Origin: Cacconaster sp045599325 | GTDB lineage: Bacteria; Bacteroidota; Bacteroidia; Bacteroidales; UBA932 | DNA: 64,000 nt | Assembly: GCA_045599325.1 (NCBI GenBank) | Contig: JAZRVT010000016.1 | Coordinates: 1 to 64,000 of the forward strand | Reading direction: 5' to 3' | In this document: in pieces, positions 50,079 to 58,646 of the stretch | How the letters are laid out: each line of letters begins with the position of its first letter | Position numbering within the stretch: position 1 is the stretch's first letter | The notes under the pieces: model-generated | What the model was told of the DNA's origin: nothing | The model's database searches: none | The model's input: the letters and a program-made list of their open reading frames with translations, nothing else | Translations under genes and position numbers: made by a program

Positions 50079-51728
50079 CTACGAGAACTGCTGGCGCAGC
50101 GCTTCGTTCTTCGCGTCAGCGTCGTTGCCGCGGGCGCTGAAATAGAACTTGATCTTCGGCTCTGTGCCTGAAGGTCGGACAGTGACTTTGCACCCGTCCT
50201 CGCTGAAGAACTGGAGCACGTTGGACTTCGGAAGACCGGTCTTTTCAGGGAGGTTGTAGTCGATGACCTTCACAACCTTGGACCCGGCCAGCTCTGCAGG
50301 AGGGTTCTGGCGGAAGTCAGCCATCATCTGCTGGATCTGCTCGAGTCCGTCCTTGCCCTTCTTGGTCACAGAAATGAGGCTCTCCCTGAAGTATCCGTAT
50401 TCAGCATAAATCTCCTGGAGATAGCCGTAGAGGGTCTTGCCCTGGTCGGCAAGCCAGGCGGCGCATTCGCAGATGAGCGAGCAGGTGACAATCGAGTCCT
50501 TGTCGCGCACGAATTCGCCGGCATTGAAGCCGTTGCTCTCCTCGCCTCCGCAGATGAAGTGCTTGACACCCTCGTTGCGGTGGACAACTTCGGCGATATA
50601 CTTGAAACCTGTCAGCACGTCGTAAAGCTCGACATTGTATTTGCTGCAGATGGCCTTCAGCAGGTCGGTGGTGACGATGGTCTTGACGACATACTGCCTG
50701 CCGTCGAGCTTCCCGAGCTCTGCCCAGCGGGTGAGCATATAGCTGGTGATGATGGATGCGGTCTGGTTGCCTGTGAGGAGGACAAGCCTGCCCTCGTCAT
50801 TGCGGATGGCGCAGCCCACGCGGTCAGCGTCAGGGTCTGTGCCGAGCGCGATCTGCGCTCCGACCTCGTCTGCGAGCTCCATCACCATCTTCATTGCCGC
50901 AGGCTCCTCAGGGTTAGGGGAGACCACTGTAGGGAAGCTGCCGTCGCTGACAGCCTGCTCAGCTACCGTATACACCTTCCTGAAGCCTGCCTGCGCAAGT
51001 CCGGCCGGCACGAGCCTGACGCCCGTTCCGTGGAGCGGAGTGTATGCAATCCTGATGTCGCTGTGGCGGGCGATGCTTTCCGGCGAAAGGAGAGCGGTGA
51101 GGACGCTGTCGAGGAATGCCTTGTCAACCTCGGCGCCGATGCCCTCTGCGTGCCCTTCTTCATCATACTTCACCTGCTCCATCGATGTGATCCTGTTGAC
51201 TTCGTCGATGATGTTCTTGTCGTCAGGACTGATGATCTGTCCTCCGTCTGCCCAGAACACCTTGTATCCGTTGTACTCCTTCGGGTTGTGGGATGCAGTG
51301 ATCATTATGCCCGCCTTGCAGTTCAGATGCCTGATGGCGAAACTGAGCTCCGGGGTCGGCCGTATGTTGTCGAAGATATAGACTTTGATGCCGTTGCCGA
51401 TGAGAACCTTGGAAGTGACCTTCGCGAAGAACTGGCTGTTGTTGCGGCTGTCGTAGGAGATGACCACCGAAATGTCTTCGCCCGCAAACTTCTTCTTGAG
51501 GTAGTTCGCCAGTCCCTGGGTCGCCATGCTGACAGTGTACCTGTTCATTCTGTTGGTGCCTGCGCCCATCACTCCGCGGAGTCCCCCTGTTCCGAACTCG
51601 AGGGTGCGGTAGAAGGCGTCTTCGAGGATTTTCGGGTCGCCCTTCATCATTTCCAGCACTTCACGCTGGGTTTCGAGGTCATAGCTGTAGCCTAGCCAGC
51701 TTTTGGCCGCTTCGAGGTAATCTGCCAT
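50079..51728 (-). CDS. Phosphoglucomutase/phosphomannomutase family enzyme
   Basis: The 549-residue protein is a complete alpha-D-phosphohexomutase. The active-site Ser lies in ITASHNPKEYNGYKVFW, the metal loop is GTDPDADRVGC, the sugar loop GGEESNGFN, and the phosphate-binding motif RPSGTEPKIKFY is near the C-terminus. The size and GLRGVMGAGTNRMN start favour the bacterial phosphoglucomutase/ phospho-sugar mutase group rather than GlmM. It would connect hexose-1- and hexose-6-phosphates. First gene of the operon with folC. Confidence 0.9.
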   Translation of the reverse strand: MADYLEAAKSWLGYSYDLETQREVLEMMKGDPKILEDAFYRTLEFGTGGLRGVMGAGTNRMNRYTVSMATQGLANYLKKKFAGEDISVVISYDSRNNSQFFAKVTSKVLIGNGIKVYIFDNIRPTPELSFAIRHLNCKAGIMITASHNPKEYNGYKVFWADGGQIISPDDKNIIDEVNRITSMEQVKYDEEGHAEGIGAEVDKAFLDSVLTALLSPESIARHSDIRIAYTPLHGTGVRLVPAGLAQAGFRKVYTVAEQAVSDGSFPTVVSPNPEEPAAMKMVMELADEVGAQIALGTDPDADRVGCAIRNDEGRLVLLTGNQTASIITSYMLTRWAELGKLDGRQYVVKTIVTTDLLKAICSKYNVELYDVLTGFKYIAEVVHRNEGVKHFICGGEESNGFNAGEFVRDKDSIVTCSLICECAAWLADQGKTLYGYLQEIYAEYGYFRESLISVTKKGKDGLEQIQQMMADFRQNPPAELAGSKVVKVIDYNLPEKTGLPKSNVLQFFSEDGCKVTVRPSGTEPKIKFYFSARGNDADAKNEALRQQFS

Positions 51729-51757
51729 ATTGCGTTGCGGTATTAAAGTTTATCTAT

Positions 51758-51765
51758 CAAAGATA
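51758..51765 (-). promoter_or_regulatory. -7 box of the phosphohexomutase-folC operon
   Basis: The minus strand reads TATCTTTG, a perfect match, 29 bases before the ATG at 51728 and just after the nagA stop codon. Confidence 0.6.
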
Positions 51766-51785
51766 AGCAAAAATTGCGGTATCTG

Positions 51786-52946
51786 CTACTCTCCGCGGCA
51801 GAAAGTGCGCACGACGTTGAAGCCTTCGTCAACAAAGTTGATGTCGGCGTCCTTGCCCTCGGCGATGGATCCCTTGCGGTCGAAAGTTCCGAGGAGGCGT
51901 GCAGGGGTGGCAGATGCCATCTCGACGACGTCTTCTGCAGGGAGTCCGGTTTCGAAGATCAGGTGGCGGACCATCTTGTCGATAGGAGAGGTTGAGGAGG
52001 CGAATGATGTCCGCGCCTCGTTCATTGCGATGCCGTTGTCGACATAGAAGTTGACTCCTGAGGTGCGTACCACTGTGCCGCTCTTCATTCCGGAGCAGAG
52101 GGATGCGTCTGATACGATGAGCATCTTCTTCGGACCCTTGCAGCGGTAAGCTATCTTCACCAGCTCGTTAGGGAGGTGGTAGCCGTCGCAGATGGTTTCA
52201 GCATAGAGCTCGTCGAATGTGAGGCCTGCCTCAGTGACTCCGCCGATGCGGTAAGGGCCTTCCTTGTGAGTCTGGCTCTGGGCGTTGTAGAGGTGGGTGA
52301 TGGAAGTCGCGCCCTTCTTGACAGCTTCCGCCACCTGTGAGATGGTTGCCACGCTGTGGCCGACTGAAAGCTGGATTCCGAGCTTTGCGAGACCCTCGAA
52401 ATATTCGACGTTGTTGCCATATTCAGGAGCAATCGTGGCGCGTGCGATGACGTCGCGGTACTCTTCGAACATAGTGATGTTTTTGTCATCGAGAGGGATG
52501 ATGAGATACTCTGCCTGGCATCCCTTGTAGAGCGGGTTGAGGAACGGGCCCTCGATGTGGCTGCCTGCTATTTCAGCCTTGCCGGGTGCGTTGGTCCTGA
52601 CAGCCTTGCGGAGAGACTCGAGACCCTGCTTGATGATAGAGAGCTCGTTGGTCATGAAGGTAGGGTAGATCATCGTCACGCCGTGCTCCTGGTAGTAGTC
52701 GCGCATTCCGTAGATTGCTTCGATGGAGCCGTCACCTACATCGTAGCCGTTTCCGCCGTGGACGTGGCTGTCGATATAGCCCGGGATGGCGGTGAGACCT
52801 TTCCCGTCAATCACTTCGTCGGCCTGTACGCCTGCGTCGGCTGTGTTGTAGATTTTAGCGATTTTTTCTCCGTCAAGGAGGATGGATCCACCGCGAACAA
52901 TCCCGTTCTCAGTGTAGATGTCAAGATTCTTGAGATATTTTTTCAT
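51786..52946 (-). CDS. nagA: N-acetylglucosamine-6-phosphate deacetylase
   Basis: The 386-residue amidohydrolase removes acetate from GlcNAc-6-phosphate. DSHVHGGNGYDVGDG carries the first metal His residues, IEGPFLNP the conserved Glu, and SVGHSVATISQ, GATSITHLYNAQS and VSDA(S) complete the site. NagB is not adjacent, so deamination must be encoded elsewhere. It fits use of amino sugars released by the GH89 enzyme. The gene stands alone, with its own promoter. Confidence 0.93.
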   Translation of the reverse strand: MKKYLKNLDIYTENGIVRGGSILLDGEKIAKIYNTADAGVQADEVIDGKGLTAIPGYIDSHVHGGNGYDVGDGSIEAIYGMRDYYQEHGVTMIYPTFMTNELSIIKQGLESLRKAVRTNAPGKAEIAGSHIEGPFLNPLYKGCQAEYLIIPLDDKNITMFEEYRDVIARATIAPEYGNNVEYFEGLAKLGIQLSVGHSVATISQVAEAVKKGATSITHLYNAQSQTHKEGPYRIGGVTEAGLTFDELYAETICDGYHLPNELVKIAYRCKGPKKMLIVSDASLCSGMKSGTVVRTSGVNFYVDNGIAMNEARTSFASSTSPIDKMVRHLIFETGLPAEDVVEMASATPARLLGTFDRKGSIAEGKDADINFVDEGFNVVRTFCRGE

Positions 52947-52971
52947 CTGGCTTCCGGTAATTTTTACGGGG

Positions 52972-52979
52972 CAAATGTA
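52972..52979 (-). promoter_or_regulatory. -7 box of nagA
   Basis: The minus strand reads TACATTTG, a perfect match, 25 bases before the ATG at 52946. Confidence 0.65.
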
Positions 52980-53000
52980 GCAAAATTGCCGTTTGTTTGT

Positions 53001-53008
53001 TATCTTTG
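53001..53008 (+). promoter_or_regulatory. -7 box of the patB operon
   Basis: TATCTTTG, a perfect match, lies 17 bases before the ATG at 53026 and decides between that start and an earlier in-frame one at 52993. Confidence 0.65.
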
Positions 53009-53025
53009 AAAGATATTTGAATTAT

Positions 53026-54213
53026 ATGAACTATAACTTTGACAAGATAGTTGACCGTCGTGGTTCAGGCGCTATATCTACTGACGTTCTGAAAATAGTC
53101 TACGGCAGGGACGACCTCATCCCTCTCTGGGTCGCCGATATGGATTTCGAAACACCTGACTGCATACGCAGGGCCATCGAGGAGCGGCTCGAGCACCAGA
53201 TCTACGGATACAGTGTTCCTGCTGATTCCTACTGGCAGTCCATCATCGACTGGGAGGCGCGCACAAACGGCTGGAAATTCACCAGGGAACAGCTGACCTT
53301 CATCCCCGGCATCGTCAGAGGCATCGGCTATGCGGTCCAGTGCTTCACGGCTCCAGGTGATGCTGTCCTCGTGCAGCCGCCGGTATATATGCCTTTCCTC
53401 AACCTGCCTCGTGACAACGGCCGCAGGCTGGTGTTCAACCCTCTGGAATTTGACGTCCTGAAGGGGACATACACGATGAACTTCGAGAACCTTGAAAGAG
53501 TATGTGCCGAGGAGAAGCCGAAGATGATGATCCTCTCAAACCCTCACAATCCGGCCGGAGTTGTCTGGTCAAAGAGCCAGCTGGCAGAGGTTGCTGAGAT
53601 ATGCGGCCGCCACGGGGTGCTCGTGGTCTCGGACGAGATTCACGGCGACATGCCGCTTTTCGGCAACGCCTACACTCCGTACGCCACTGTCTCAGAGGCT
53701 GCGGCGGGCAATTCAATCTGCTTCGCCGCCCCGAGCAAGACCTTCAACATCGCGGGTCTGGTAAGCTCCTTCACGGTGGTCTGCAACCCTGAGATACGCT
53801 CGAAGTTCTTCACATACCTCAAGGCCAACGAGCTCGATTCATCGACATTCATCTCGACCATCGCCACTGAGGCGGCCTACAACGGAGCCAACGGGTGGAG
53901 GCTCGCGATGCTCCGCTATGTTGAGGAGAACGTCGAGTTTGTGATCAGCTACCTCAAGGAAAACTTGCCGCGCATCACGGCCGTCCGTCCGCAGGCCTCC
54001 TTCCTGATATGGCTTGACTGCACGGCCCTCGGGCTCGGCCACGACAGCCTTGTCGACCTCTTCGTGAACCGCGCAAGGCTTGCCCTCAACGACGGTGAGG
54101 CATTCGGTCCGGGCGGAGAGGGGCATATGCGCCTCAATGCCGGCTGCCCGCGCATCAAGCTCGAGCGTGCCCTCAACTCACTTAAAACCGCGGTCGACGC
54201 ACTTACATTATGA
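53026..54213 (+). CDS. patB: PatB/MalY-type PLP-dependent C-S lyase or aminotransferase
   Basis: The 395-residue fold-type I PLP enzyme has the MalY/PatB start (NYNFDKIVDRRGSGAISTD), LWVADMDFETP, LSNPHNPAGVVWSKSQL, SDEIHGDM and the PLP-Lys motif APSKTFNIAG. Most members cleave cystathionine, cysteine or related thioethers to pyruvate, ammonia and a thiol. Some act as aminotransferases. The stop overlaps the start of the symporter gene (ATGA), and an omega-amidase follows, so an aminotransferase role is also possible. Confidence 0.85.
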   Translation: MNYNFDKIVDRRGSGAISTDVLKIVYGRDDLIPLWVADMDFETPDCIRRAIEERLEHQIYGYSVPADSYWQSIIDWEARTNGWKFTREQLTFIPGIVRGIGYAVQCFTAPGDAVLVQPPVYMPFLNLPRDNGRRLVFNPLEFDVLKGTYTMNFENLERVCAEEKPKMMILSNPHNPAGVVWSKSQLAEVAEICGRHGVLVVSDEIHGDMPLFGNAYTPYATVSEAAAGNSICFAAPSKTFNIAGLVSSFTVVCNPEIRSKFFTYLKANELDSSTFISTIATEAAYNGANGWRLAMLRYVEENVEFVISYLKENLPRITAVRPQASFLIWLDCTALGLGHDSLVDLFVNRARLALNDGEAFGPGGEGHMRLNAGCPRIKLERALNSLKTAVDALTL

Positions 54214-55400
54214 AAAGGTTCAAAGAGTGGGGATTGCTGCCCAAAGTCCTGATAGCCATTGCACTCGGAATCGCGTGCTCATTCTTCCTTCCTGACTGGC
54301 TGACGCGCGTCTTCCTGACATTCAATTCGATATTCAGCAACTTCCTGGGACTCTTCGTTCCGATACTGATCATCGGCCTCATCGCTCCCGGCATCTTCGA
54401 ACTCGGCAAGGGGGCCGGCCGCCTGTTGCTGATCACTGCTCTCATAGCATATGCCTCGACAGTGCTTGCCGGACTTTTCTCCTATGGCGTCTGCTCTCTG
54501 ACATTCCCGTCGCTTCTCGCCGGGGCGGCCGACTCGTTCAAGGCAATTGACATGTCGGGCGGGCTCGAGCCCTATTTCACCATAAAGATGCCGGCCTTCA
54601 TCGACGTGACGACGGCGCTGGCGGTCTCTTTCGTCTTCGGACTGGCCCTGATCGCAGTAAAGGGGGATACTTTGAGGAGAGCCTTTCTCGAACTGCGTGA
54701 AGTCGTGTTCCTCGTCATCAGGAAAGTCATCATACCGTGCCTGCCGTTCTTCATATTCGGCATATTCCTGCAGATGGGGGCAGAGGGGAAGGTGGCTCCG
54801 GTGCTCGGGATGTTCATCAAGATAATCCTGGTTATCCTGGCCCTCCATGTCACAGTCCTCGTGCTTCAGTTCTGCATCGCAGGGGCCGTCGCCCACAAGA
54901 ATCCGTTCAAGGCCCTTGTGACGATGCTGCCGGCCTATGCCACTGCACTCGGCACCCAGTCCTCCGCGGCCACGATTCCCGTGACCCACGCCCAGGCTCT
55001 CAAGAACGGCGTCGACAAGGAGGTCGCAGACTTCGTGGTCCCGCTCTGCGCCACCATCCATCTCTCCTGCAGCATGCTGAAGATCGTGGCCTGCGCATAT
55101 GCCATCACCCTGACGCTCGATATGGGATTCGGTCTCTCGACCTACATCGGATTCATCTTTATGCTCGCCATCACTATGGTGGCGGCCCCGGGCGTTCCTG
55201 GCGGCGCGATAATGGCCGCCCTCGGGCTCCTCTCCTCGATGCTTGGCTTTGACGCCAGCCTGCAGGGTCTTATGATTGCCCTCTATATTGCGATGGACAG
55301 TTTCGGTACCGCCGGCAATGTCACTGGCGACGGTGCAATAGCATTGATAATCAATAGAATAAAAAATGGAAAACCTCAAAATAGCTCTGTGCCAGCATAG
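54210..55400 (+). CDS. Dicarboxylate/amino acid:cation symporter (DAACS family)
   Basis: The 396-residue membrane protein matches GltP/SstT-type carriers, with multiple spans, TALGTQSSAATIPVTHAQAL (the serine-rich hairpin HP1 region), a C-terminal APGVPGGAIMAAL (HP2) and MDSFGTAGNVTGDGAIALI (Asp/Asn substrate and cation site). It imports Glu, Asp, Ser or dicarboxylates with Na+ or H+. It overlaps patB and the omega-amidase gene, so it probably supplies an amino acid for those enzymes. Confidence 0.88.
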   Translation: MKRFKEWGLLPKVLIAIALGIACSFFLPDWLTRVFLTFNSIFSNFLGLFVPILIIGLIAPGIFELGKGAGRLLLITALIAYASTVLAGLFSYGVCSLTFPSLLAGAADSFKAIDMSGGLEPYFTIKMPAFIDVTTALAVSFVFGLALIAVKGDTLRRAFLELREVVFLVIRKVIIPCLPFFIFGIFLQMGAEGKVAPVLGMFIKIILVILALHVTVLVLQFCIAGAVAHKNPFKALVTMLPAYATALGTQSSAATIPVTHAQALKNGVDKEVADFVVPLCATIHLSCSMLKIVACAYAITLTLDMGFGLSTYIGFIFMLAITMVAAPGVPGGAIMAALGLLSSMLGFDASLQGLMIALYIAMDSFGTAGNVTGDGAIALIINRIKNGKPQNSSVPA

Positions 55401-56151
55401 CATCGTCTGGGAAGATGCCAAGGCGACAGTCGAATCCATCGAACCCGCAGTGCGGAAATTCTGCAAGTCACACAAACCTGATATTCTGATATTCCCCGAA
55501 ACCTATTCCGTGGGCTTCACTATGAATCCCGCCGTGGCCGAGCCCGCCGACGGTCTGTCGGTCACCTGGCTCAGGGAGACCGCACGCCTGACCGGAGCCG
55601 CAGTCATTGCCTCAGTGCCGGTGCTGGAAAACGGCAGCCGCTACAACAGATGCTTCTTCATCACCCCTGAAGGAGAAGAGTTCAGCTACGACAAGAGGCA
55701 TCTTTTCAACCCGTCCGGGGAAGGGAAGACCTATACTCCGGGAAAGAGCCGCACCACAGTCTCCTACAAGGGCTGGAACATCGAGCTCAATGTCTGCTAC
55801 GACCTCCGCTTCCCGGTCTGGAGCCGCAACACCGGCAACCGCTACGACCTTCTCGTGAACATCGCAAACTGGCCGGATGTCCGCATTGCGGCTGCAGAGG
55901 CGCTTATCCGCGCAAGGGCGATCGAGAACTGCTGCTATGCCATCTTCTGCAACAGGGTGGGCGAGGACGCCACCTGCCGCTACAACGGCAGGTCCGCCAT
56001 TCTCAACTGGTTCGGCCAGAGTGTCTCGGCCTCGAACACAGTGTGCGGAGTGAGGTTCCTCTCTGCGGAACTGGACAGCGGAGCGCTCGCGCATTACCGC
56101 GAAAAGTTCCCGGCCTGGAAGGACGCTGACTGTTTCGAAATTCAGAAATAA
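55366..56151 (+). CDS. Nitrilase-superfamily omega-amidase (Nit2/YafV-like)
   Basis: The 261-residue C-N hydrolase has the catalytic triad Glu in FPETYSVGF (E44), Lys in YDKRHLF and Cys in NVCYDLRFPVW. These contexts are those of omega-amidase, which hydrolyses alpha-ketoglutaramate or alpha-ketosuccinamate. The gene overlaps the symporter gene by 35 bases. Together with the upstream PLP enzyme it could perform transamination of glutamine followed by omega-amidase action, but this needs PatB to transaminate. Confidence 0.88.
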   Translation: MENLKIALCQHSIVWEDAKATVESIEPAVRKFCKSHKPDILIFPETYSVGFTMNPAVAEPADGLSVTWLRETARLTGAAVIASVPVLENGSRYNRCFFITPEGEEFSYDKRHLFNPSGEGKTYTPGKSRTTVSYKGWNIELNVCYDLRFPVWSRNTGNRYDLLVNIANWPDVRIAAAEALIRARAIENCCYAIFCNRVGEDATCRYNGRSAILNWFGQSVSASNTVCGVRFLSAELDSGALAHYREKFPAWKDADCFEIQK

Positions 56152-56169
56152 CATCAGGACATAGTGTAT

Positions 56170-57810
56170 ATGAGAAAGATATTTGCTTTTCTGCTGCCGT
56201 TCATAGCGGCGGCGCTGCTTGCCGGATGTCTCCCGCAAGTGGCTGACGGAGACCACGAAATCGTGATCTGCGCGACCACTGACCTCCACGGAGCATTCTT
56301 CTCAAGGAACTGCGACGGCACCCCTGCCGCCACGTCCCTGTCGAATGTCTCCGCATACGTCAGGGAACTGCGGGCTTCCGGGAACGACCCTGTGCTGGTG
56401 GATGTGGGCGACAACCTTCAGGGCGACAATGCGGCCTATTATTTCAATTACTGCGCTACAGAGGAGCCTCACATCTTCCCGCGCATCGCAAAGTACATCG
56501 GCTATGACGCCATTGTCCTCGGCAACCACGACATAGAGGCCGGACACGAGGTCTATGACCGCGTCAGGAAAGAGATGGATATCCCTTATCTGGCGGCCAA
56601 CGCAGCCAACGACAAGGATGAGAACGGCGTGGCCGACATTGAAGAGAACGGCTCGCCAGCGGTCTCAGACTCCTATTTCCTGCCTTACTGCATCGTTGAG
56701 CGCGAAGGCGTCAGGGTTGCTGTGATCGGTATGACCAACGCCAACATCAAGAGCTGGCTTGGAGAGAGCAAGTGGCGTGGCATCGACTTCCTTCAGATCT
56801 CCGATTTCGCTCAGGAGCAGGTAGACGAGGTCATCTTCCGCGAGCATCCGCATATTGTTGTGCTGGCGGTCCACAGCGGCACCGGGCGCGGTAAGTCTGA
56901 CTTCGAGAACGAGGGACTCTATCTCGCCGGCCATCTGAAAAACGTCGACGTGGTCCTTTCGGGACACGACCATTCGCCTGTGGCCCAGAATGTCGACAAT
57001 GAATATGGCGGCAAGGTCGTGCTTGTGAATGAAGGCAACAAGGCCGCCAATGTGGGCCAGGTCAACATCACTGTCACTACTGAGGGCGGCAGGGTCGTGG
57101 ACAAGAAGACCTCCGTCCGGCTTGTCCCTATGAAGGACTATCCCGCCGATCCTGAATATGATGCTGAATTCCAGCCGGATTATGATGCAGTGTATGCATT
57201 CGCGAACTCCCCTGTCGGCCATATCTCCGACAATATCTATCTCGCCGATGCGCTCGACGGACCTTCATCCTACATCAACCTGATCCAGACCGTGCAGCTC
57301 GCCTCCACCGGCGCTGACATCTCCTTCGCGGCCCCTCTCTCCTCACGCGGCGTCATCCACAAGGGCGAGGTGCGCTTCAACGACCTGACTACAATCTACC
57401 GTTTCGAGAACAGCCTATATGTCGTCGAGATGACAGGACGTCAGGTCAAGGACTATCTGGAAGATGCCTATGACCTCTGGGTCAACCGCAAGGGCGCATC
57501 CTACAACTATGATTCGGCGGCCGGCATCAGGTATGAGGTCAGCCGCAGCGCGAAGCGGGGCAGCCGCGTGCGCATCAAGTCGATGAGCGACGGCACTCCG
57601 TTCGACGAATCGAAGACATACCGGGTTGCGATGACTTCGTACCGTGCCAGCGGCGGCGGGGACCTGCTCACCCGTGGCGCGAAGATTGACCCTGACGATC
57701 TGGTCGTGGTCGACAAGCTGCCTGATATCCGCACACTTGTCGGCGATTATTTCCGTCAGATGGATGTTGTTCGTCCGAAAGTTTCTGACAATTGGAAATT
57801 TGTTAAATAA
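56170..57810 (+). CDS. 5'-nucleotidase / 2',3'-cyclic phosphodiesterase-type lipoprotein
   Basis: The ATG at 56170 gives 546 residues with a lipoprotein signal (MRKIFAFLLPFIAAALLAGC). The calcineurin-like domain shows TTDLHGAFF, VGDNLQGDN, VLGNHDIEAG and VLSGHDHSP metal motifs. The C-terminal 5'-nucleotidase domain (about 335-546) has ADISFAAPLSSRGVIHKGEV and the typical TIYRFENSL and YRASGGGDLL elements. It hydrolyses nucleotides in the periplasm for nucleoside and phosphate salvage. Last gene of its operon. Confidence 0.9.
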   Translation: MRKIFAFLLPFIAAALLAGCLPQVADGDHEIVICATTDLHGAFFSRNCDGTPAATSLSNVSAYVRELRASGNDPVLVDVGDNLQGDNAAYYFNYCATEEPHIFPRIAKYIGYDAIVLGNHDIEAGHEVYDRVRKEMDIPYLAANAANDKDENGVADIEENGSPAVSDSYFLPYCIVEREGVRVAVIGMTNANIKSWLGESKWRGIDFLQISDFAQEQVDEVIFREHPHIVVLAVHSGTGRGKSDFENEGLYLAGHLKNVDVVLSGHDHSPVAQNVDNEYGGKVVLVNEGNKAANVGQVNITVTTEGGRVVDKKTSVRLVPMKDYPADPEYDAEFQPDYDAVYAFANSPVGHISDNIYLADALDGPSSYINLIQTVQLASTGADISFAAPLSSRGVIHKGEVRFNDLTTIYRFENSLYVVEMTGRQVKDYLEDAYDLWVNRKGASYNYDSAAGIRYEVSRSAKRGSRVRIKSMSDGTPFDESKTYRVAMTSYRASGGGDLLTRGAKIDPDDLVVVDKLPDIRTLVGDYFRQMDVVRPKVSDNWKFVK

Positions 57811-57817
57811 TAATTAG

Positions 57818-57825
57818 TATTTTTG
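57818..57825 (+). promoter_or_regulatory. -7 box of the coiled-coil/zapA operon
   Basis: TATTTTTG, a perfect match, 16 bases before the ATG at 57842. A TTTG upstream at 57799-57802 is only 15 bases away, shorter than usual. Confidence 0.6.
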
Positions 57826-57841
57826 CACCGATATACCCGTT

Positions 57842-58129
57842 ATGCCCCAGGATGCAGTCGACAGGCTCAGAGCCAAGATAGAACAGCTGGTTTCGAGATA
57901 TGAGACTCTCGAGAGGGAGAATGCTGCTCTGAGGGCGAGAATTGAGACGGGTGAAGCTGAACTAAGAACTAAACAGGAAAAAATAACTAAACTGGAAAAA
58001 CAGATAGGTGACTTGCGATTGAAAGAAGCGTTTGCCGGAGCGTCGGGCGACACCGCGCAGGCAAAACGCAAAGTTGCCGGACTCATAAAAGATATCGACG
58101 ATTGCTTGGCAATGCTCGGTCAGCAGTGA
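57842..58129 (+). CDS. ZapB-like coiled-coil protein
   Basis: The 95-residue protein is nearly all heptad-like coiled coil (about 5-60: LRAKIEQLVSRYETLERENA, LRTKQEKITKLEKQIGDLR), followed by a short helical tail. No enzyme motif is present. It overlaps zapA by one base (TGATG). In Gammaproteobacteria ZapB, a short coiled coil, works with ZapA at the division ring. The same pairing suggests a division role here, by context only. Confidence 0.75.
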   Translation: MPQDAVDRLRAKIEQLVSRYETLERENAALRARIETGEAELRTKQEKITKLEKQIGDLRLKEAFAGASGDTAQAKRKVAGLIKDIDDCLAMLGQQ

Positions 58130-58416
58130 TGAAACAGAGGATTACACTCAAGATAGCGGGGAAGGAGACGACCCACGTAATCGAACCTGAGAAGGAGGAG
58201 GTGCTTCGTGCAGCGGTGGAGAGGATCAACAGGGAGATCGATTCGTTGCGGTTTGACTACAGGGACAAGGATCTGACAGAGATACTCAGCATAGTGCTTC
58301 TCTCTGAGGAGAAGAAGCTCATCGATTATGAGAATGGCAGCAGCGATAAGAATAAGAACCTGCTCAGCCGGCTCGAAGAGCTGGACGAGAGCCTTGGACA
58401 ATACCTCAGCCGTTAG
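58129..58416 (+). CDS. zapA: Cell division protein ZapA
   Basis: From the ATG at 58129 the product has 95 residues. It begins MKQRITLKIAGKETTHVIEP, the N-terminal beta part, and continues with LRAAVERINREIDSLRFDY and a C-terminal helix that dimerises. ZapA binds and bundles FtsZ. The ATG overlaps the stop of the coiled-coil gene. A short ncRNA follows, as in other bacteria where ssrS lies downstream of zapA. Confidence 0.85.
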   Translation: MKQRITLKIAGKETTHVIEPEKEEVLRAAVERINREIDSLRFDYRDKDLTEILSIVLLSEEKKLIDYENGSSDKNKNLLSRLEELDESLGQYLSR

Positions 58417-58451
58417 TTTGCTCTTTGCCAAAATCAACACTAAAAACTAAA

Positions 58452-58592
58452 ACGAGCCAACTCGACAGCTAAAGACAGGCCTGGGTTACCCTTCGGGGGA
58501 TTCTATTTTATAGGACGTTGGAAGTCTGCGGCGTAAATCGGAGCTCAAATCTTATTCATTAAGATTTTCGATAGACCAGGCTAACGGCTTTT
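58452..58592 (+). ncRNA. ssrS: Probable 6S RNA (SsrS, Bacteroidales-1 type)
   Basis: No protein is encoded between zapA and rny (58417-58646), but the stretch has clear RNA structure. GCCTGG (479-484 of this kb) can pair with CCAGGC (576-581), an inner ACCC-TTCG-GGGG-like hairpin lies near 58488-58498, and a perfect AAATCTTA/TAAGATTT hairpin occupies 58547-58567. A T-rich tail (CTTTTTCTTTC) ends it. A TTTG with about 20 bases to a weak TAnnnnnn box lies upstream at 58418-58421. 6S RNA is found at this locus (after zapA) in many bacteria. Identity rests on context and fold, not on a profile search. Confidence 0.55.
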
Positions 58593-58634
58593 TCTTTCAA
58601 GAGCAAGTATCAGATTGACACTAAACTCAATATA

Positions 58635-58642
58635 TATACTTG
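58635..58642 (+). promoter_or_regulatory. Possible -7 box of rny
   Basis: TATACTTG differs from TAnnTTTG by one base and ends four bases before the rny ATG, again suggesting a nearly leaderless mRNA. Confidence 0.45.
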
Positions 58643-58646
58643 CACT

